From Treponema sp. C6A8 (GTDB lineage: Bacteria > Spirochaetota > Spirochaetia > Treponematales > Treponemataceae), in assembly GCF_000619925.1 (NCBI RefSeq), contig NZ_JHVB01000014.1, positions 1 through 61,899 of the forward strand: a stretch of DNA of 61,899 nt, given 5' to 3'. Positions within the stretch are counted from its first letter, which is position 1. The number at the start of each line of letters is the position of its first letter. Under the pieces are notes generated by a model that was not told the origin of the DNA, ran no database searches, and saw nothing but the letters and a program-made list of their open reading frames with translations. The translations under genes and the position numbers were made by a program. This document shows, piece by piece, positions 33,694 to 41,995 of the stretch.

Positions 33694-33847
33694 TTACTAC
33701 CCTATAGTAAATTTATTATAGCATAACTATCAGAAATCACACTTATATTATAGAAAAGTCCCAAATTATTTGTTATATGCCTGATTAAGAAACTGATTTT
33801 CTATTCGCTTCATGATATATTGTTTTTGGCGAGCAGGAGGAGTACCG

Positions 33848-35104
33848 ATGCTAACAACTTATGTTATCTATTCATTATGTATTGTGCTTTTGATCTGGGG
33901 CGGAAAATTTGCCGGATTTAAAAGCAGTCAGTTTCATGGAGATTCTTCTTCACTTGAAGTAACAAAGGCTTTGCGCGGTTTTGCGGCAATTGGTGTTATT
34001 ATTCATCATATTGCCCTGGAACAGGCTTTCCAGAAAGCAAATGGAAGCGGAAATCCCGGTGAACTAGCAATCTTTTTGAATGCCGGTTACCGCTTTGTAG
34101 CAATCTTCTTTTTCTGTTCAGGCTATGGACTTATAAAAAGCATTCAATTGAAGCCTGATTATCTTAAATCCTTCATCAGAAAACGTGTAATTAATTCTAT
34201 GGTAATCCCATTCTATGTCAGCATTGTAATTTATGCTGTCTTCCGCTATGCGATGGGAGAAAGACTTGCCCTTCCTTTGTGGATTTTGAACTTTTCCGGT
34301 TTTACCATGATGAATAATTATGCCTGGTATCCGGTTGTGGCTGTAATTCTTTATGTCGCCTTTTACTTGTGTTTTAACTACATTAAAAATGAAAAAGTTT
34401 CTTTTACTTTGATTGCGCTTTTGATTCTTTTTATGGGGCTGATTTTCTGCGTGAACGGCCACTTTGTCTGGTGGACTGCAGAGAAAAACTGGTGGCTGGA
34501 CTGGAATTGCGAACTCCATCAAAAATGGTGGACCGGACACAATGTCTGGTGGTTCTCAGGCGAATGGTGGGTAAACTCTTCCCCTGCCTTTTTTGTCGGC
34601 ATGCTTTATGCCCGCTTTGAAAAAGAAATCCGAGCCTGGTTTCAGAAACTTTATTGGCTGAAACTTGCAGGCATTCTTATTATCATGCTTGGATTTTATC
34701 TGCTTACCAGTCTTGCTCTTGAAAAATTCGGTTATTGGACAGAATACAGCGGACAGGGAATTGGAACTTTAAATAAGCTGATTACTTATTTTATGCAGAT
34801 TCCGGAATCTATGTGGCTTTGCGTAACGCTTTTTGTAATTATGCAAAAATATTATGTTACAAACCCTCTTGCAAGATTTTTTGGAAACCTTTCATTCGAA
34901 ACTTATATGATGAACCTGATTGCAATTACAGTCTGCCGCGTTTTTCTATATACAAAAGAGACTATTAAAATCCCATTTGGAATGGAACCTTTTTACTGGA
35001 CAGGAAGAATAAATCTGCTTGTTTATGCACTGTCAGTGTTTGTTTTGTCTGTAATTCTTGGTGTAATTTACAGAATGATTTATAGAAAGATTTATGTAAA
35101 ATAA
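33848..35104 (+). CDS. acyltransferase family 3 membrane protein
   Basis: 418 residues from the ATG at 33848, preceded 5 nt upstream by AGGAGGAG. About ten membrane segments. VTKALRGFAAIGVIIHHIAL holds the R/H signature of acyltransferase-3 (OatA/WecH/NodX) enzymes, and FFCSGYGLIKS follows. Such proteins O-acetylate surface sugars or peptidoglycan. A striking Trp-rich loop (WWTAEKNWWLDWN, then WWTGHNVWWFSGEWW) sits near residue 210-240; it is unusual and could bind carbohydrate. Confidence 0.8.
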   Translation: MLTTYVIYSLCIVLLIWGGKFAGFKSSQFHGDSSSLEVTKALRGFAAIGVIIHHIALEQAFQKANGSGNPGELAIFLNAGYRFVAIFFFCSGYGLIKSIQLKPDYLKSFIRKRVINSMVIPFYVSIVIYAVFRYAMGERLALPLWILNFSGFTMMNNYAWYPVVAVILYVAFYLCFNYIKNEKVSFTLIALLILFMGLIFCVNGHFVWWTAEKNWWLDWNCELHQKWWTGHNVWWFSGEWWVNSSPAFFVGMLYARFEKEIRAWFQKLYWLKLAGILIIMLGFYLLTSLALEKFGYWTEYSGQGIGTLNKLITYFMQIPESMWLCVTLFVIMQKYYVTNPLARFFGNLSFETYMMNLIAITVCRVFLYTKETIKIPFGMEPFYWTGRINLLVYALSVFVLSVILGVIYRMIYRKIYVK

Positions 35105-35116
35105 CGGAGAGAACAA

Positions 35117-35206
35117 ATGGATTTTCTAATTTATAATACTTCCTGTCTTAGCATTAATTTGGTTGATAGTTTCCATAATACAATTTTACAGGACAAATAA
35201 AGAATA
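35117..35206 (+). pseudogene. decayed copy of a cassette gene
   Basis: From an ATG this stretch aligns at roughly three bases in four with the start of the small membrane-protein gene at 39447: both share ACTTCCTGTCTTAGC, ATAATACAATTTT and GACAAATAAA/AACAAATAAA. A one-base insertion near codon 6 shifts the frame and it stops after about 28 codons. It shows cassette-type DNA 4 kb outside the attC cluster. Confidence 0.55.
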
Positions 35207-35214
35207 TCAAATTA

Positions 35215-36045
35215 TCACAAATGCTTATAAAGTGATTCTGCAATGCCGTCATTGTTGTTATCCAGCGTGATTTCGTCGGCAATTGCCTTTACTTCGGCGG
35301 TGGAGTTTCCCATTGCTACACCGATTCCTACATATTTGAGCATACTGATATCATTCTGTGCGTCTCCAAAGGCAATCATTTCTTCTGAAGTAATTCCTAG
35401 CTTTTTGAAGGCAAAGTCAATTGCCGTAGCTTTATCAATTCCCTTTGCTGTATATTCATAATACCAGTCTGCAGTAAACATACAGTTCAAATCATTTATA
35501 AAAGGGGCCTGCATTTCTTTGTAATGAGCTTTCAGATAGGCTGGATCCCCAGCAGTCATAATTTTTTCTACCGGGAAATCAATAAATTCAGCCATATCAG
35601 CTTTTTCACACAAAAGATAACCGTTGCCGCGACATTCATATTCAACAATATTGAAGGGTTTACCCTTCCAATCGATTGTGCATCCAAAGACGTTATCAGT
35701 GAACATATAATCACCTTTTGCTATGATAGGCGTAACTTCAAACTTTTTGATGTTTTCTAAAACCGCTTTTGCCTGTTCAACACTTATTGGATTTGAAAAA
35801 AGAAGTTCTCCCGTCTGGCAGTCAACAACACGAGCTCCATTATAACAAATGAAAATTCCATGATTTTTATCCATTACAAGTTCTCGAGCAAATTTATAAA
35901 GCCCTTTTTCTGGCCGACCGCTCGCCAATGCAAGCCGCACCCCACTTTTTTGTGCCTTCAGTAAAGCATCCCGTGTTTTTGGAGTAATAATTTTTTCATC
36001 ATTTGTCAGAGTTCCATCAATATCCAGAAGAATTACTTTAATCAT
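35215..36045 (-). CDS. Cof-type HAD hydrolase
   Basis: 276 residues. LLDIDGTLTNDEKIITP is HAD motif I with its nucleophile Asp, ALASGRPEKGL motif II, and IAFGDAQNDISMLKYVGIGVAMGNS motif IV; a large C2 cap lies between. Cof-type enzymes dephosphorylate sugar phosphates, FMN or similar. Substrate not predictable. Stands alone. Confidence 0.88.
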   Translation of the reverse strand: MIKVILLDIDGTLTNDEKIITPKTRDALLKAQKSGVRLALASGRPEKGLYKFARELVMDKNHGIFICYNGARVVDCQTGELLFSNPISVEQAKAVLENIKKFEVTPIIAKGDYMFTDNVFGCTIDWKGKPFNIVEYECRGNGYLLCEKADMAEFIDFPVEKIMTAGDPAYLKAHYKEMQAPFINDLNCMFTADWYYEYTAKGIDKATAIDFAFKKLGITSEEMIAFGDAQNDISMLKYVGIGVAMGNSTAEVKAIADEITLDNNNDGIAESLYKHL

Positions 36046-36100
36046 AATCTTTATTTTCCCCTATTTAAGTATAATCTAACCCACCCGGCAGAAACCGTTT

Positions 36101-36667
36101 TTATTTCTCCGTCCCGAAGAGCTTTAAATTCAGTCTGGTTAATCCTGTGAATTTATTCCATTCATTTTTTGTTGAAAAAGTGATTCCGCTGGAAAGGCCT
36201 ACATGCCACATCAAATGACGAAACTGTGCCAGAATCAGTTCCAGCCGTGAATATTCACAGCCTGCTGGAGTCTCAAGAAGTTCAGCTGCAGTAAGGCGGT
36301 CAAAATAGACATTAATCTTTTTATGAACATAGTCAAGGTAATCAAGAAGCTGATTTTTTGAAATAACAATTGAAGGATCATTTACATAGCCCTGGCGCGA
36401 TGGATCAATCGCACTAAGATTTTCCGGTATACCAAAAAGTTTTTCTCCCTCGTAAACATAATCACAGGGATTAATAAAAAAACGATCCAATGAATGAAGA
36501 TAATGGAAAATATATCGCGAATGATTTTCACCGTCGAATACAGTTTCCATATCCGCCATCAAAATCTGGTCTTTTACATTAAGAAAATTAATTTCCTGCT
36601 GATTTTTTATCTGTCTGATAATCTCTTCCAACTGCTGCCTCTCTGCTAACAATGAATTGTATAACAT
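36101..36667 (-). CDS. DinB-like four-helix protein
   Basis: 188 residues, helical. The C-terminal AQFRHLMWHVG is the HxxxH metal-binding motif of DinB/YfiT-like proteins; LDRFFINPCDYVYEG lies mid-protein. Function within the DinB superfamily varies (thiol transferase, stress). Assignment is by motif and helical pattern. Confidence 0.55.
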   Translation of the reverse strand: MLYNSLLAERQQLEEIIRQIKNQQEINFLNVKDQILMADMETVFDGENHSRYIFHYLHSLDRFFINPCDYVYEGEKLFGIPENLSAIDPSRQGYVNDPSIVISKNQLLDYLDYVHKKINVYFDRLTAAELLETPAGCEYSRLELILAQFRHLMWHVGLSSGITFSTKNEWNKFTGLTRLNLKLFGTEK

Positions 36668-36757
36668 ATTTTACATAAGTTTTTACTTTATTTCGTCTGT
36701 AAATTTATTAAAAAAGTTGGAAAAATCAGTTTTTAATTGTAAAATTTACTTTATAAC

Positions 36758-36991
36758 ATGATTTCAATTATTACAAACATTAACAACGCAATTAATACTT
36801 TCATATGGGGGCCATTTGGTATTGCGCTTTTGCTTTTAGCAGGCATTGTGCTGACAATGGAAAGGCGGCGCAATGTATTATCTGAAAGATGGACTTGGCC
36901 GCTATAAGGGAATGATAGGAATAAGCAAAAAACTTGCCATCCTTTTCTGTATATTTACCCTTCTTGCAAGTTTTGGCATTGGAAATATGAA
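36758..36991 (+). pseudogene. alanine:cation symporter (AGCS) remnant
   Basis: An intact start reads ITNINNAINTFIWGPFGIAL LLLAGIVLT, the first segment of an AGCS symporter, then stops. In another frame YYLKDGLGRYKGMIGISKKL and FTLLASFGIGNM follow, matching a segment about 100 residues further into the family. So an internal deletion and 3' loss have left two pieces. The flavodoxin gene now ends inside this remnant. Confidence 0.7.
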
Positions 36992-37386
36992 GCAGCAAAT
37001 TCTGCGGCTGCGCGCATATCATCGGCATCAGGTTTGCCTTTATGCAACATTTTGAATTCACCCTTGCAGTGAAATTCCCTTTCATCCATTGGGATTCCAA
37101 CTTTTTCAGCCTCGGCTTTTACTTTTTTGTATGTTGAGTTCAAGAGTGCTGCCGAACCGAAATTAACAATCTTGCCAACCTTATCTTTTGAAAGAGAAGC
37201 TACAAAATTGCGTACTTCCGGGTCAATACTAAATGCATAGTAAGAGTTTCCAAGGAAAAGAATATCTACCGGCTCTGTTATTGGAGATGTAAGCGGCAAT
37301 GCTTCTACACCAAGTTCATTTGCAATTGCTTCTGCAAGACGTTTAGTGTTTCCAGTTTTTGTGTAAAATCTAACTGCGAATTTCAT
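36955..37386 (-). CDS. flavodoxin family protein
   Basis: 143 residues from the ATG at 37386 (GTGAGG 11 nt upstream). MKFAVRFYTKTGNTKRLAEA is the FMN phosphate loop with T-x-T-G-N-T, and FLGNSYYAFSIDPEV and NFGSAALLNSTYKKV complete the flavodoxin-like fold. The final ~10 residues (from FQCQN) come from AGCS remnant DNA read backwards, so the natural C-terminus was altered. Low-potential electron carrier or flavin-dependent redox protein. Confidence 0.75.
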   Translation of the reverse strand: MKFAVRFYTKTGNTKRLAEAIANELGVEALPLTSPITEPVDILFLGNSYYAFSIDPEVRNFVASLSKDKVGKIVNFGSAALLNSTYKKVKAEAEKVGIPMDEREFHCKGEFKMLHKGKPDADDMRAAAEFAASYFQCQNLQEG

Positions 37387-37489
37387 AAAATAAACCTCAC
37401 TGCTTTTATATTTACCCCGATTGTATTGTATACAATGCTTATTGTCAAGAATTATATTCACATTCATAAAAAAATAATAACTATAATTT

Positions 37490-38269
37490 CTATTCCTTAA
37501 ACAAATCTGTTACGTGAAACTGAGTCAAATCTTTTATAACTTCTGCCGCAATCATCATCCCAGCAACAGGAGGAACAAAGGAATTACTGCCAGGAGTCTG
37601 TTTTTTTGAAGCCCCCTGGCGAGCAGGAGTTACACCAGAAGTATCTTTAAAATCAGCATCAACCTCATCAATTTTTGGAGAAATTGCAGTTTCAGTTGAG
37701 AAAACAACCTTCAATCTTTTGATGCGGCGCTTTTTAAGCTCGTTTCTCATTACGCGGGCAAGCGGACAGACAGAAGTACGTGTAATATCTGCAACCTTTA
37801 GCTTAGCCGGGTCAACCTTATTTCCAGCCCCCATGCAGCTGATAACCGGCTTTTTAAGTGTCTTCGCACGAGTGATGATTTCAAGCTTACCGGTCACAGT
37901 ATCGATACAATCTACAATATAATCATACTGAGAAAAATCAAAGAGATCGGCAGTATCTGGCATGTAGAAGTTCTTCCATTTTGTAACCTTACAGTCAGGA
38001 TTAATATCATGAATACGCTCTTCAGCAACATCGACCTTGTCCCTGCCGATTGTCGAGCGCAGAGCATATAGCTGTCGGTTCAAATTCGTAAGACAGATTC
38101 TGTCATCATCAACAATATCAATTGCACCAATTCCTGAACGGACAAGAGCTTCAACAACATAGCTGCCTACCCCGCCAATGCCAAAAACAATCACACGTGC
38201 ATTGTAGAGTTTTTCCATATTCTCTTTTCCGAATGTAAGGCATGTTCGTGCAAACTGATTTGTATTCAT
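37490..38269 (-). CDS. tcdA: tRNA threonylcarbamoyladenosine dehydratase
   Basis: 259 residues from ATG 38269 (a start at 38284 is possible). ThiF/E1 fold: VIVFGIGGVGSYVVEALVRS, DIVDDDRICLTNLNRQLYA, DCIDTVTGKLEII, ISCMGAGNKVDPAKLKVADI and the family-specific TSVCPLARVMRNELKKRRI are TcdA/CsdL hallmarks. It cyclises the t6A base of tRNA in an ATP-dependent step. Confidence 0.9.
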   Translation of the reverse strand: MNTNQFARTCLTFGKENMEKLYNARVIVFGIGGVGSYVVEALVRSGIGAIDIVDDDRICLTNLNRQLYALRSTIGRDKVDVAEERIHDINPDCKVTKWKNFYMPDTADLFDFSQYDYIVDCIDTVTGKLEIITRAKTLKKPVISCMGAGNKVDPAKLKVADITRTSVCPLARVMRNELKKRRIKRLKVVFSTETAISPKIDEVDADFKDTSGVTPARQGASKKQTPGSNSFVPPVAGMMIAAEVIKDLTQFHVTDLFKE

Positions 38270-38440
38270 AAAAATCCCTTTCAAAAAATCTGCCTACTAA
38301 GTTTGTAGTTTAATTATATTATATTTTTTACATAAAAAACAAAAGCCAGAAAATACTTATATAGGAATTTTCCTTTTTCTATATAAATTATAACATCAAC
38401 AAAGATAGTTTCAAATCACAAAACTTGATATTATAAACAT

Positions 38441-39055
38441 ATGATTAAGAATATTATTTTTGATATTGGTGGAGTTTTGGTTGCTTTTGAGCCAGTTAGA
38501 GTACTCCGCGAAATGGGACTTCCGGAAGAAGAAGTAAAAGTAATTTTTGAACACACTGCAGGTGGCCCATATTGGAAAGAACTTGATCGTGGTGTAATGC
38601 AAAAAGAGGAAGTTTTTAATAAAATGCTTTCAACTATTCCATCTGAATATCAGGCTGACGCAAAACGCTTTTTTTCACAGGAAGTTCTTAAAACTGTAAG
38701 CTCATTTCCATATTCAGCAGACTGGCTAAAAAACTTAAAGGAACGCGGTTATAAATTGTATCTTCTTACAAACTATCCAGACTGGATGTTTGACTATCAC
38801 TGGAAAAACGCATTTACCTTTACAGCTTATGTAGACGGAAAGATTGTTTCTGCACAGGAAAAAATTATTAAACCTGACCATACGATTTATCAGGCATTAA
38901 TCAAAAAATACAATCTTATTCCATCTGAATCTGTCTTTATTGACGACCTTGCTGTGAATGTTCAGGGAGCACGCGAAACAGGATTGAATGCAATACAGTT
39001 TACTAATATAGAAGAAACCAAATCAAATCTTGAATCTCTTTTAGGGCAGAAATAA
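38441..39055 (+). CDS. HAD-IA family hydrolase
   Basis: 204 residues. IIFDIGGVLVAFEP motif I, LYLLTNYPDW motif II, KIIKPDHTIYQAL motif III and VFIDDLAVNVQGARETGL motif IV. Closest to the epoxide-hydrolase-like/GlcA phosphatase group of HAD-IA. TATTAT lies 6 nt before ATG without a ribosome binding site, again suggesting a leaderless transcript. Confidence 0.85.
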   Translation: MIKNIIFDIGGVLVAFEPVRVLREMGLPEEEVKVIFEHTAGGPYWKELDRGVMQKEEVFNKMLSTIPSEYQADAKRFFSQEVLKTVSSFPYSADWLKNLKERGYKLYLLTNYPDWMFDYHWKNAFTFTAYVDGKIVSAQEKIIKPDHTIYQALIKKYNLIPSESVFIDDLAVNVQGARETGLNAIQFTNIEETKSNLESLLGQK

Positions 39056-39057
39056 AG

Positions 39058-39273
39058 ATTCTTAATGAAAAACTTGCAGTTAAGAGAGCAAGAGCATTAT
39101 GTTTTATTCTGTCCCTTATTGAAACTGCCAAGCAGAATGGTATTGCTCCTGAAGATTATCTCAGATGTCTTTTTGAAAAAGCCCCTTATGCTGAAACTGA
39201 AAATGACTGGGAAAAACTTCTCCCCTGGAATATTGAAATTACTCCATATAAGATTCGTGGAGAATGGATTTAA
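39058..39273 (+). pseudogene. IS66-family transposase (TnpC) C-terminal fragment
   Basis: About 70 residues: LNEKLAVKRARALCFILSLI, ETAKQNGIAPEDYLRCLFE, then DWEKLLPWN and a stop. This is the conserved end of IS66 TnpC (SLIETAKxNGLxPxxYLxxLL...LLPWN). The upstream catalytic part is missing. It immediately precedes the first attC-like site. Confidence 0.8.
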
Positions 39274-39318
39274 ATTGTGTATCCGCATAAAAAACTACAA
39301 ATTATTCATAATTTGATA

Positions 39319-39415
39319 TAAAATAAACATATACGACATTTCCATAAAAGTCTTATACCGACACTTTTTGTCAGCATAAGACTTTTATGCCGGATACGTA
39401 GAAATTATGTTATGT
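39319..39415 (+). repeat. attC-like recombination site 1
   Basis: A 14-bp perfect inverted repeat CATAAAAGTCTTAT (39343-39356)/ATAAGACTTTTATG (39376-39389) leads to the core site GTTATGT (39409-39415), followed by the constant leader GGACGCCCGCACTGGGGCGC. The 5' core (AACATATAC) is degenerate. First site of the cluster. Confidence 0.65.
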
Positions 39416-39446
39416 GGACGCCCGCACTGGGGCGCTTGGAGATAAA

Positions 39447-39662
39447 ATGGAATTTATAATTTTATTACTTCCTGTCTTAGCTTTAATATGGTTGGTAATT
39501 TCTATAATACAATTTTGCAGAACAAATAAAGGAAATGTAGAAAAAAGAAAAGCGTTTAAAAAACAAATTATAATTTCTGCAATTATTATTGTTGTATGGA
39601 TTGCGGTTATTTTTGGATTTTTATTTTTTATCATGTATTCAATTGCTGTTCACGGAATGTAA
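39447..39662 (+). CDS. small two-segment membrane protein (cassette gene)
   Basis: 71 residues: a membrane segment LLLPVLALIWLVISIIQF, a short basic loop (RTNKGNVEKRKAFKKQ) and a second segment IIISAIIIVVWIAVIFGFLF. Function unknown. The start is set at ATG 39447 with TTGGAG 8 nt upstream; a GTG start inside the attC leader would add MDARTGALGDK and is unlikely. A frameshifted relative lies at 35117. It shares one cassette with the PstS-like gene. Confidence 0.6.
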   Translation: MEFIILLLPVLALIWLVISIIQFCRTNKGNVEKRKAFKKQIIISAIIIVVWIAVIFGFLFFIMYSIAVHGM

Positions 39663-39663
39663 T

Positions 39664-40641
39664 ATGAAAAAAAACATTGCTATCTTTTTTATTATTATCT
39701 CTATATTAGGAATGGTAAGTCTTTTATATTCCGGAATTAAATTTAATATAACGCACCGGAAGTCTGGAATGATATCAGTCGTTGCAGGCAGTAATGAAAT
39801 AAAAAGTCTTTCAATTGATTTAAAAGAATATCTTCCTTTTGATAAAAACTCTAAAATAAATTATAAAAAATCAAACTTTCAAATAAATGAAAATATTCCT
39901 ATCCTTGACGGAGCAAGTGCGCTATACCCTGTTTTTTCCGCTATTGCATCTTCTACTTATCCAGAAAAATCAGTTTGTTTCGATGGTGAAAATTTCACTA
40001 AAGAAAGTAAAGTTCAAATGAGGAATACAAGAGGCGCTTATAAGGCCATTGTTGATGGAACATCTGATATAATCTTTTGCGCTGCACCTTCAGAAGAGCA
40101 GCTATTATATGCGAAGGAAAAAAATATAGAATTAGAGTTTGTTCCTATTGGCTTTGAAGCATTTGTATTCATAGAAAACATAAAAAATCCTGTCAATGAC
40201 TTGTCAATTGAAGAAATAAAAGGAATATATTCTGGTAAAATTAAAAACTGGAAAAAGGTTGGCGGGACAAATACTTTAATCGCTGCATGGCAAAGAAAGG
40301 AAGGTAGTGGTAGTCAAACTGCATTCTTAAACTTTATGAAAGGAGAGCCAATAAACTCAAATCCATTATGCATTTTTTTTGGCAGTCCGATAGGTTATTC
40401 CTTTCGATATTATGTAGAAGGAATAACAAAGAATGAGAACGTAAAAATGGTTTCCTTAAATGGAATTGCACCTACAAAAGAAAATATACAAAACGGAAAA
40501 TATCCAATATCCTCAAATTTTTTTGCTGTTTACAGAAAAAATGATCAAAATGAAAATATAAAAAAACTGATAGATTGGATTATTTCTCCTGAAGGGCAAA
40601 GAATTATTGATAATAATGGTTATGTATCATTAAATAAATAA
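39664..40641 (+). CDS. PstS-family phosphate-binding protein (cassette gene)
   Basis: 325 residues from the ATG 1 nt after the preceding stop. N-terminal membrane anchor/signal: KKNIAIFFIIISILGMVSLL. The mature part carries ILDGASALYPVFSAIAS, GTSDIIFCAAPSEEQL, IEEIKGIYSGKIKNWKKVGG and REKE-like QRKEGSGSQTAFLNFM, the ligand-binding signature of PstS. No permease or ATPase gene is near, so it may be a signalling or scavenging protein. The stop is 5 bp before attC site 2, as normal for a cassette. Confidence 0.8.
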   Translation: MKKNIAIFFIIISILGMVSLLYSGIKFNITHRKSGMISVVAGSNEIKSLSIDLKEYLPFDKNSKINYKKSNFQINENIPILDGASALYPVFSAIASSTYPEKSVCFDGENFTKESKVQMRNTRGAYKAIVDGTSDIIFCAAPSEEQLLYAKEKNIELEFVPIGFEAFVFIENIKNPVNDLSIEEIKGIYSGKIKNWKKVGGTNTLIAAWQRKEGSGSQTAFLNFMKGEPINSNPLCIFFGSPIGYSFRYYVEGITKNENVKMVSLNGIAPTKENIQNGKYPISSNFFAVYRKNDQNENIKKLIDWIISPEGQRIIDNNGYVSLNK

Positions 40642-40646
40642 AAAAC

Positions 40647-40711
40647 ACATAACATACACTTCAAAGCAGACGCACGGTCAAGCCGTGCGCTGTTTAAGTG
40701 CGTAGTTATGT
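40647..40711 (+). repeat. attC recombination site 2
   Basis: ACATAAC (40647-40653) pairs with GTTATGT (40705-40711). Inside, CACTTCAAA faces TTTAAGTG with one unpaired C, the extrahelical base typical of attC, and the tip is GCACGG-TCAAG-CCGTGC. Sixty-five bp. The constant leader GGACGCCCGCACTAGGGCGC follows. Confidence 0.85.
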
Positions 40712-40743
40712 GGACGCCCGCACTAGGGCGCTTTGGAAATTAA

Positions 40744-41895
40744 ATGAAAAGAATTTTTATCTTTTTACTGTTTTTAATATCTGCTCACTGTTATTCGCAA
40801 CAAATCGTTAGATTAAAAGAAGATATTAACCTTTATGATGAGAATTTTGAAGTCGTAAAGATTTTAGATAAAAACAAAAAAATAAAAGTCTCTCAATATG
40901 AGTTTGAATATCATAAAAATAATAATAATAATGAGTATGATTATTATGCTGAATTGGACGATGATTTTCAAGGTTATAGAGTACAAGCTAGTAAATTGAT
41001 ACCAGAAAAGTCAGAAGATATTTTTAATGATGATTTAATAACAAAACCAGGAGATGTATATTTTATTGATGAGTTTTTTCAAGGCTTAAAGTTTCAAGAT
41101 ATTAAGCGAATATATAAATGTTATGAAAACACAATAAAAAAAGCAGAAAAATACAATGATTATAGAGATTGGAAAGAATGCTGCTCATTTTATCAAAAAT
41201 CCACATATATAACAAATTCTCAAATTTCATTTCAAAATTATTTTTCAAAATTTTTTGGAGAAATAACAAATATTAAAAAAGATAAAGATATGTACGAATT
41301 GTATCTTTCATATTATTTTTATTTTGATTATAACCAAAACAGAATACTTAACAATATTAATTTACAAAAAGAGGGAGAAAATACAGTTTTCTATTTAAAG
41401 ATAGATGGCGATTATATCTCTTTATACTATTCTGATAAAAAGACTCTTATAAATACTTTTATCCGAACAAAAAAGCAGACCCAAAATGAATTCGAAAAAT
41501 TCCTGAAAACTGAATCCTATATAACTTCAAATATCACCTGGCCCCGACACGCTGACGGCTCCTGCGACTATGATGGAAGCAAAAACACAACAACTCCATC
41601 ACAAGGAACAAAAGCTGAACTTACTACATCCTTAACGAACATCTCTACAAACAAAAACATGCTTGTTAGAGAAAACCTAAAACTCCGTTCCGGCGAAGCC
41701 ACCTCAACCCAAGTCCTTGCAGTAATGCAAGCCGGTACAAAAGTAAAAATCCTTGAACTCGGCAAAGCAGAAACAATCGACGGGATTTCTTCGAACTGGG
41801 TAAAAGTTGAAGTCCAGGCTGGAGCTAAAGACAAGGAAGGAAAAGATATTAAAAAAGGAATCGTAGGCCGGTGCTATGGTGGTTATTTGAAGTAG
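40744..41895 (+). CDS. secreted SH3-domain protein (cassette gene)
   Basis: 383 residues. Signal peptide KRIFIFLLFLISAHCYS. Residues ~20-255 are unrecognised, very AT-rich and Lys/Asn/Tyr-rich. From about residue 259 the composition changes sharply: ITWPRHADGSCDYDGSK, a Thr/Ser linker, then a bacterial SH3 domain NLKLRSGEATSTQVLAVMQA, GTKVKILELGKAETIDG and a closing GRCYGGYLK. Codon use changes with it, so the gene looks like a mosaic of a variable N-terminal part and a conserved C-terminal module. Likely periplasmic or surface; no function known. Confidence 0.75.
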   Translation: MKRIFIFLLFLISAHCYSQQIVRLKEDINLYDENFEVVKILDKNKKIKVSQYEFEYHKNNNNNEYDYYAELDDDFQGYRVQASKLIPEKSEDIFNDDLITKPGDVYFIDEFFQGLKFQDIKRIYKCYENTIKKAEKYNDYRDWKECCSFYQKSTYITNSQISFQNYFSKFFGEITNIKKDKDMYELYLSYYFYFDYNQNRILNNINLQKEGENTVFYLKIDGDYISLYYSDKKTLINTFIRTKKQTQNEFEKFLKTESYITSNITWPRHADGSCDYDGSKNTTTPSQGTKAELTTSLTNISTNKNMLVRENLKLRSGEATSTQVLAVMQAGTKVKILELGKAETIDGISSNWVKVEVQAGAKDKEGKDIKKGIVGRCYGGYLK

Positions 41896-41902
41896 AATAA
41901 AC

Positions 41903-41964
41903 ACATAAAGGTTCGTAGCCGACAAACCGGTCAAGCCGGTTTGCGGTTTAACTCATTGTTATGT
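41903..41964 (+). repeat. attC recombination site 3
   Basis: ACATAAA (41903-41909) opposite GTTATGT (41958-41964), with the tip hairpin CAAACCGG-TCAAG-CCGGTTTG. Sixty-two bp, starting 7 nt after the SH3 gene stop. The constant leader GGACGCCCGCACTGGGGCGC follows. Confidence 0.85.
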
Positions 41965-41995
41965 GGACGCCCGCACTGGGGCGCAAGTAGAAAAA

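Noticed and set aside
36955..37467. longer flavodoxin start at 37467
   Set aside because: The extension lacks family similarity; ATG 37386 begins MKFAVRFYTKTGNT directly and has GTGAGG upstream.
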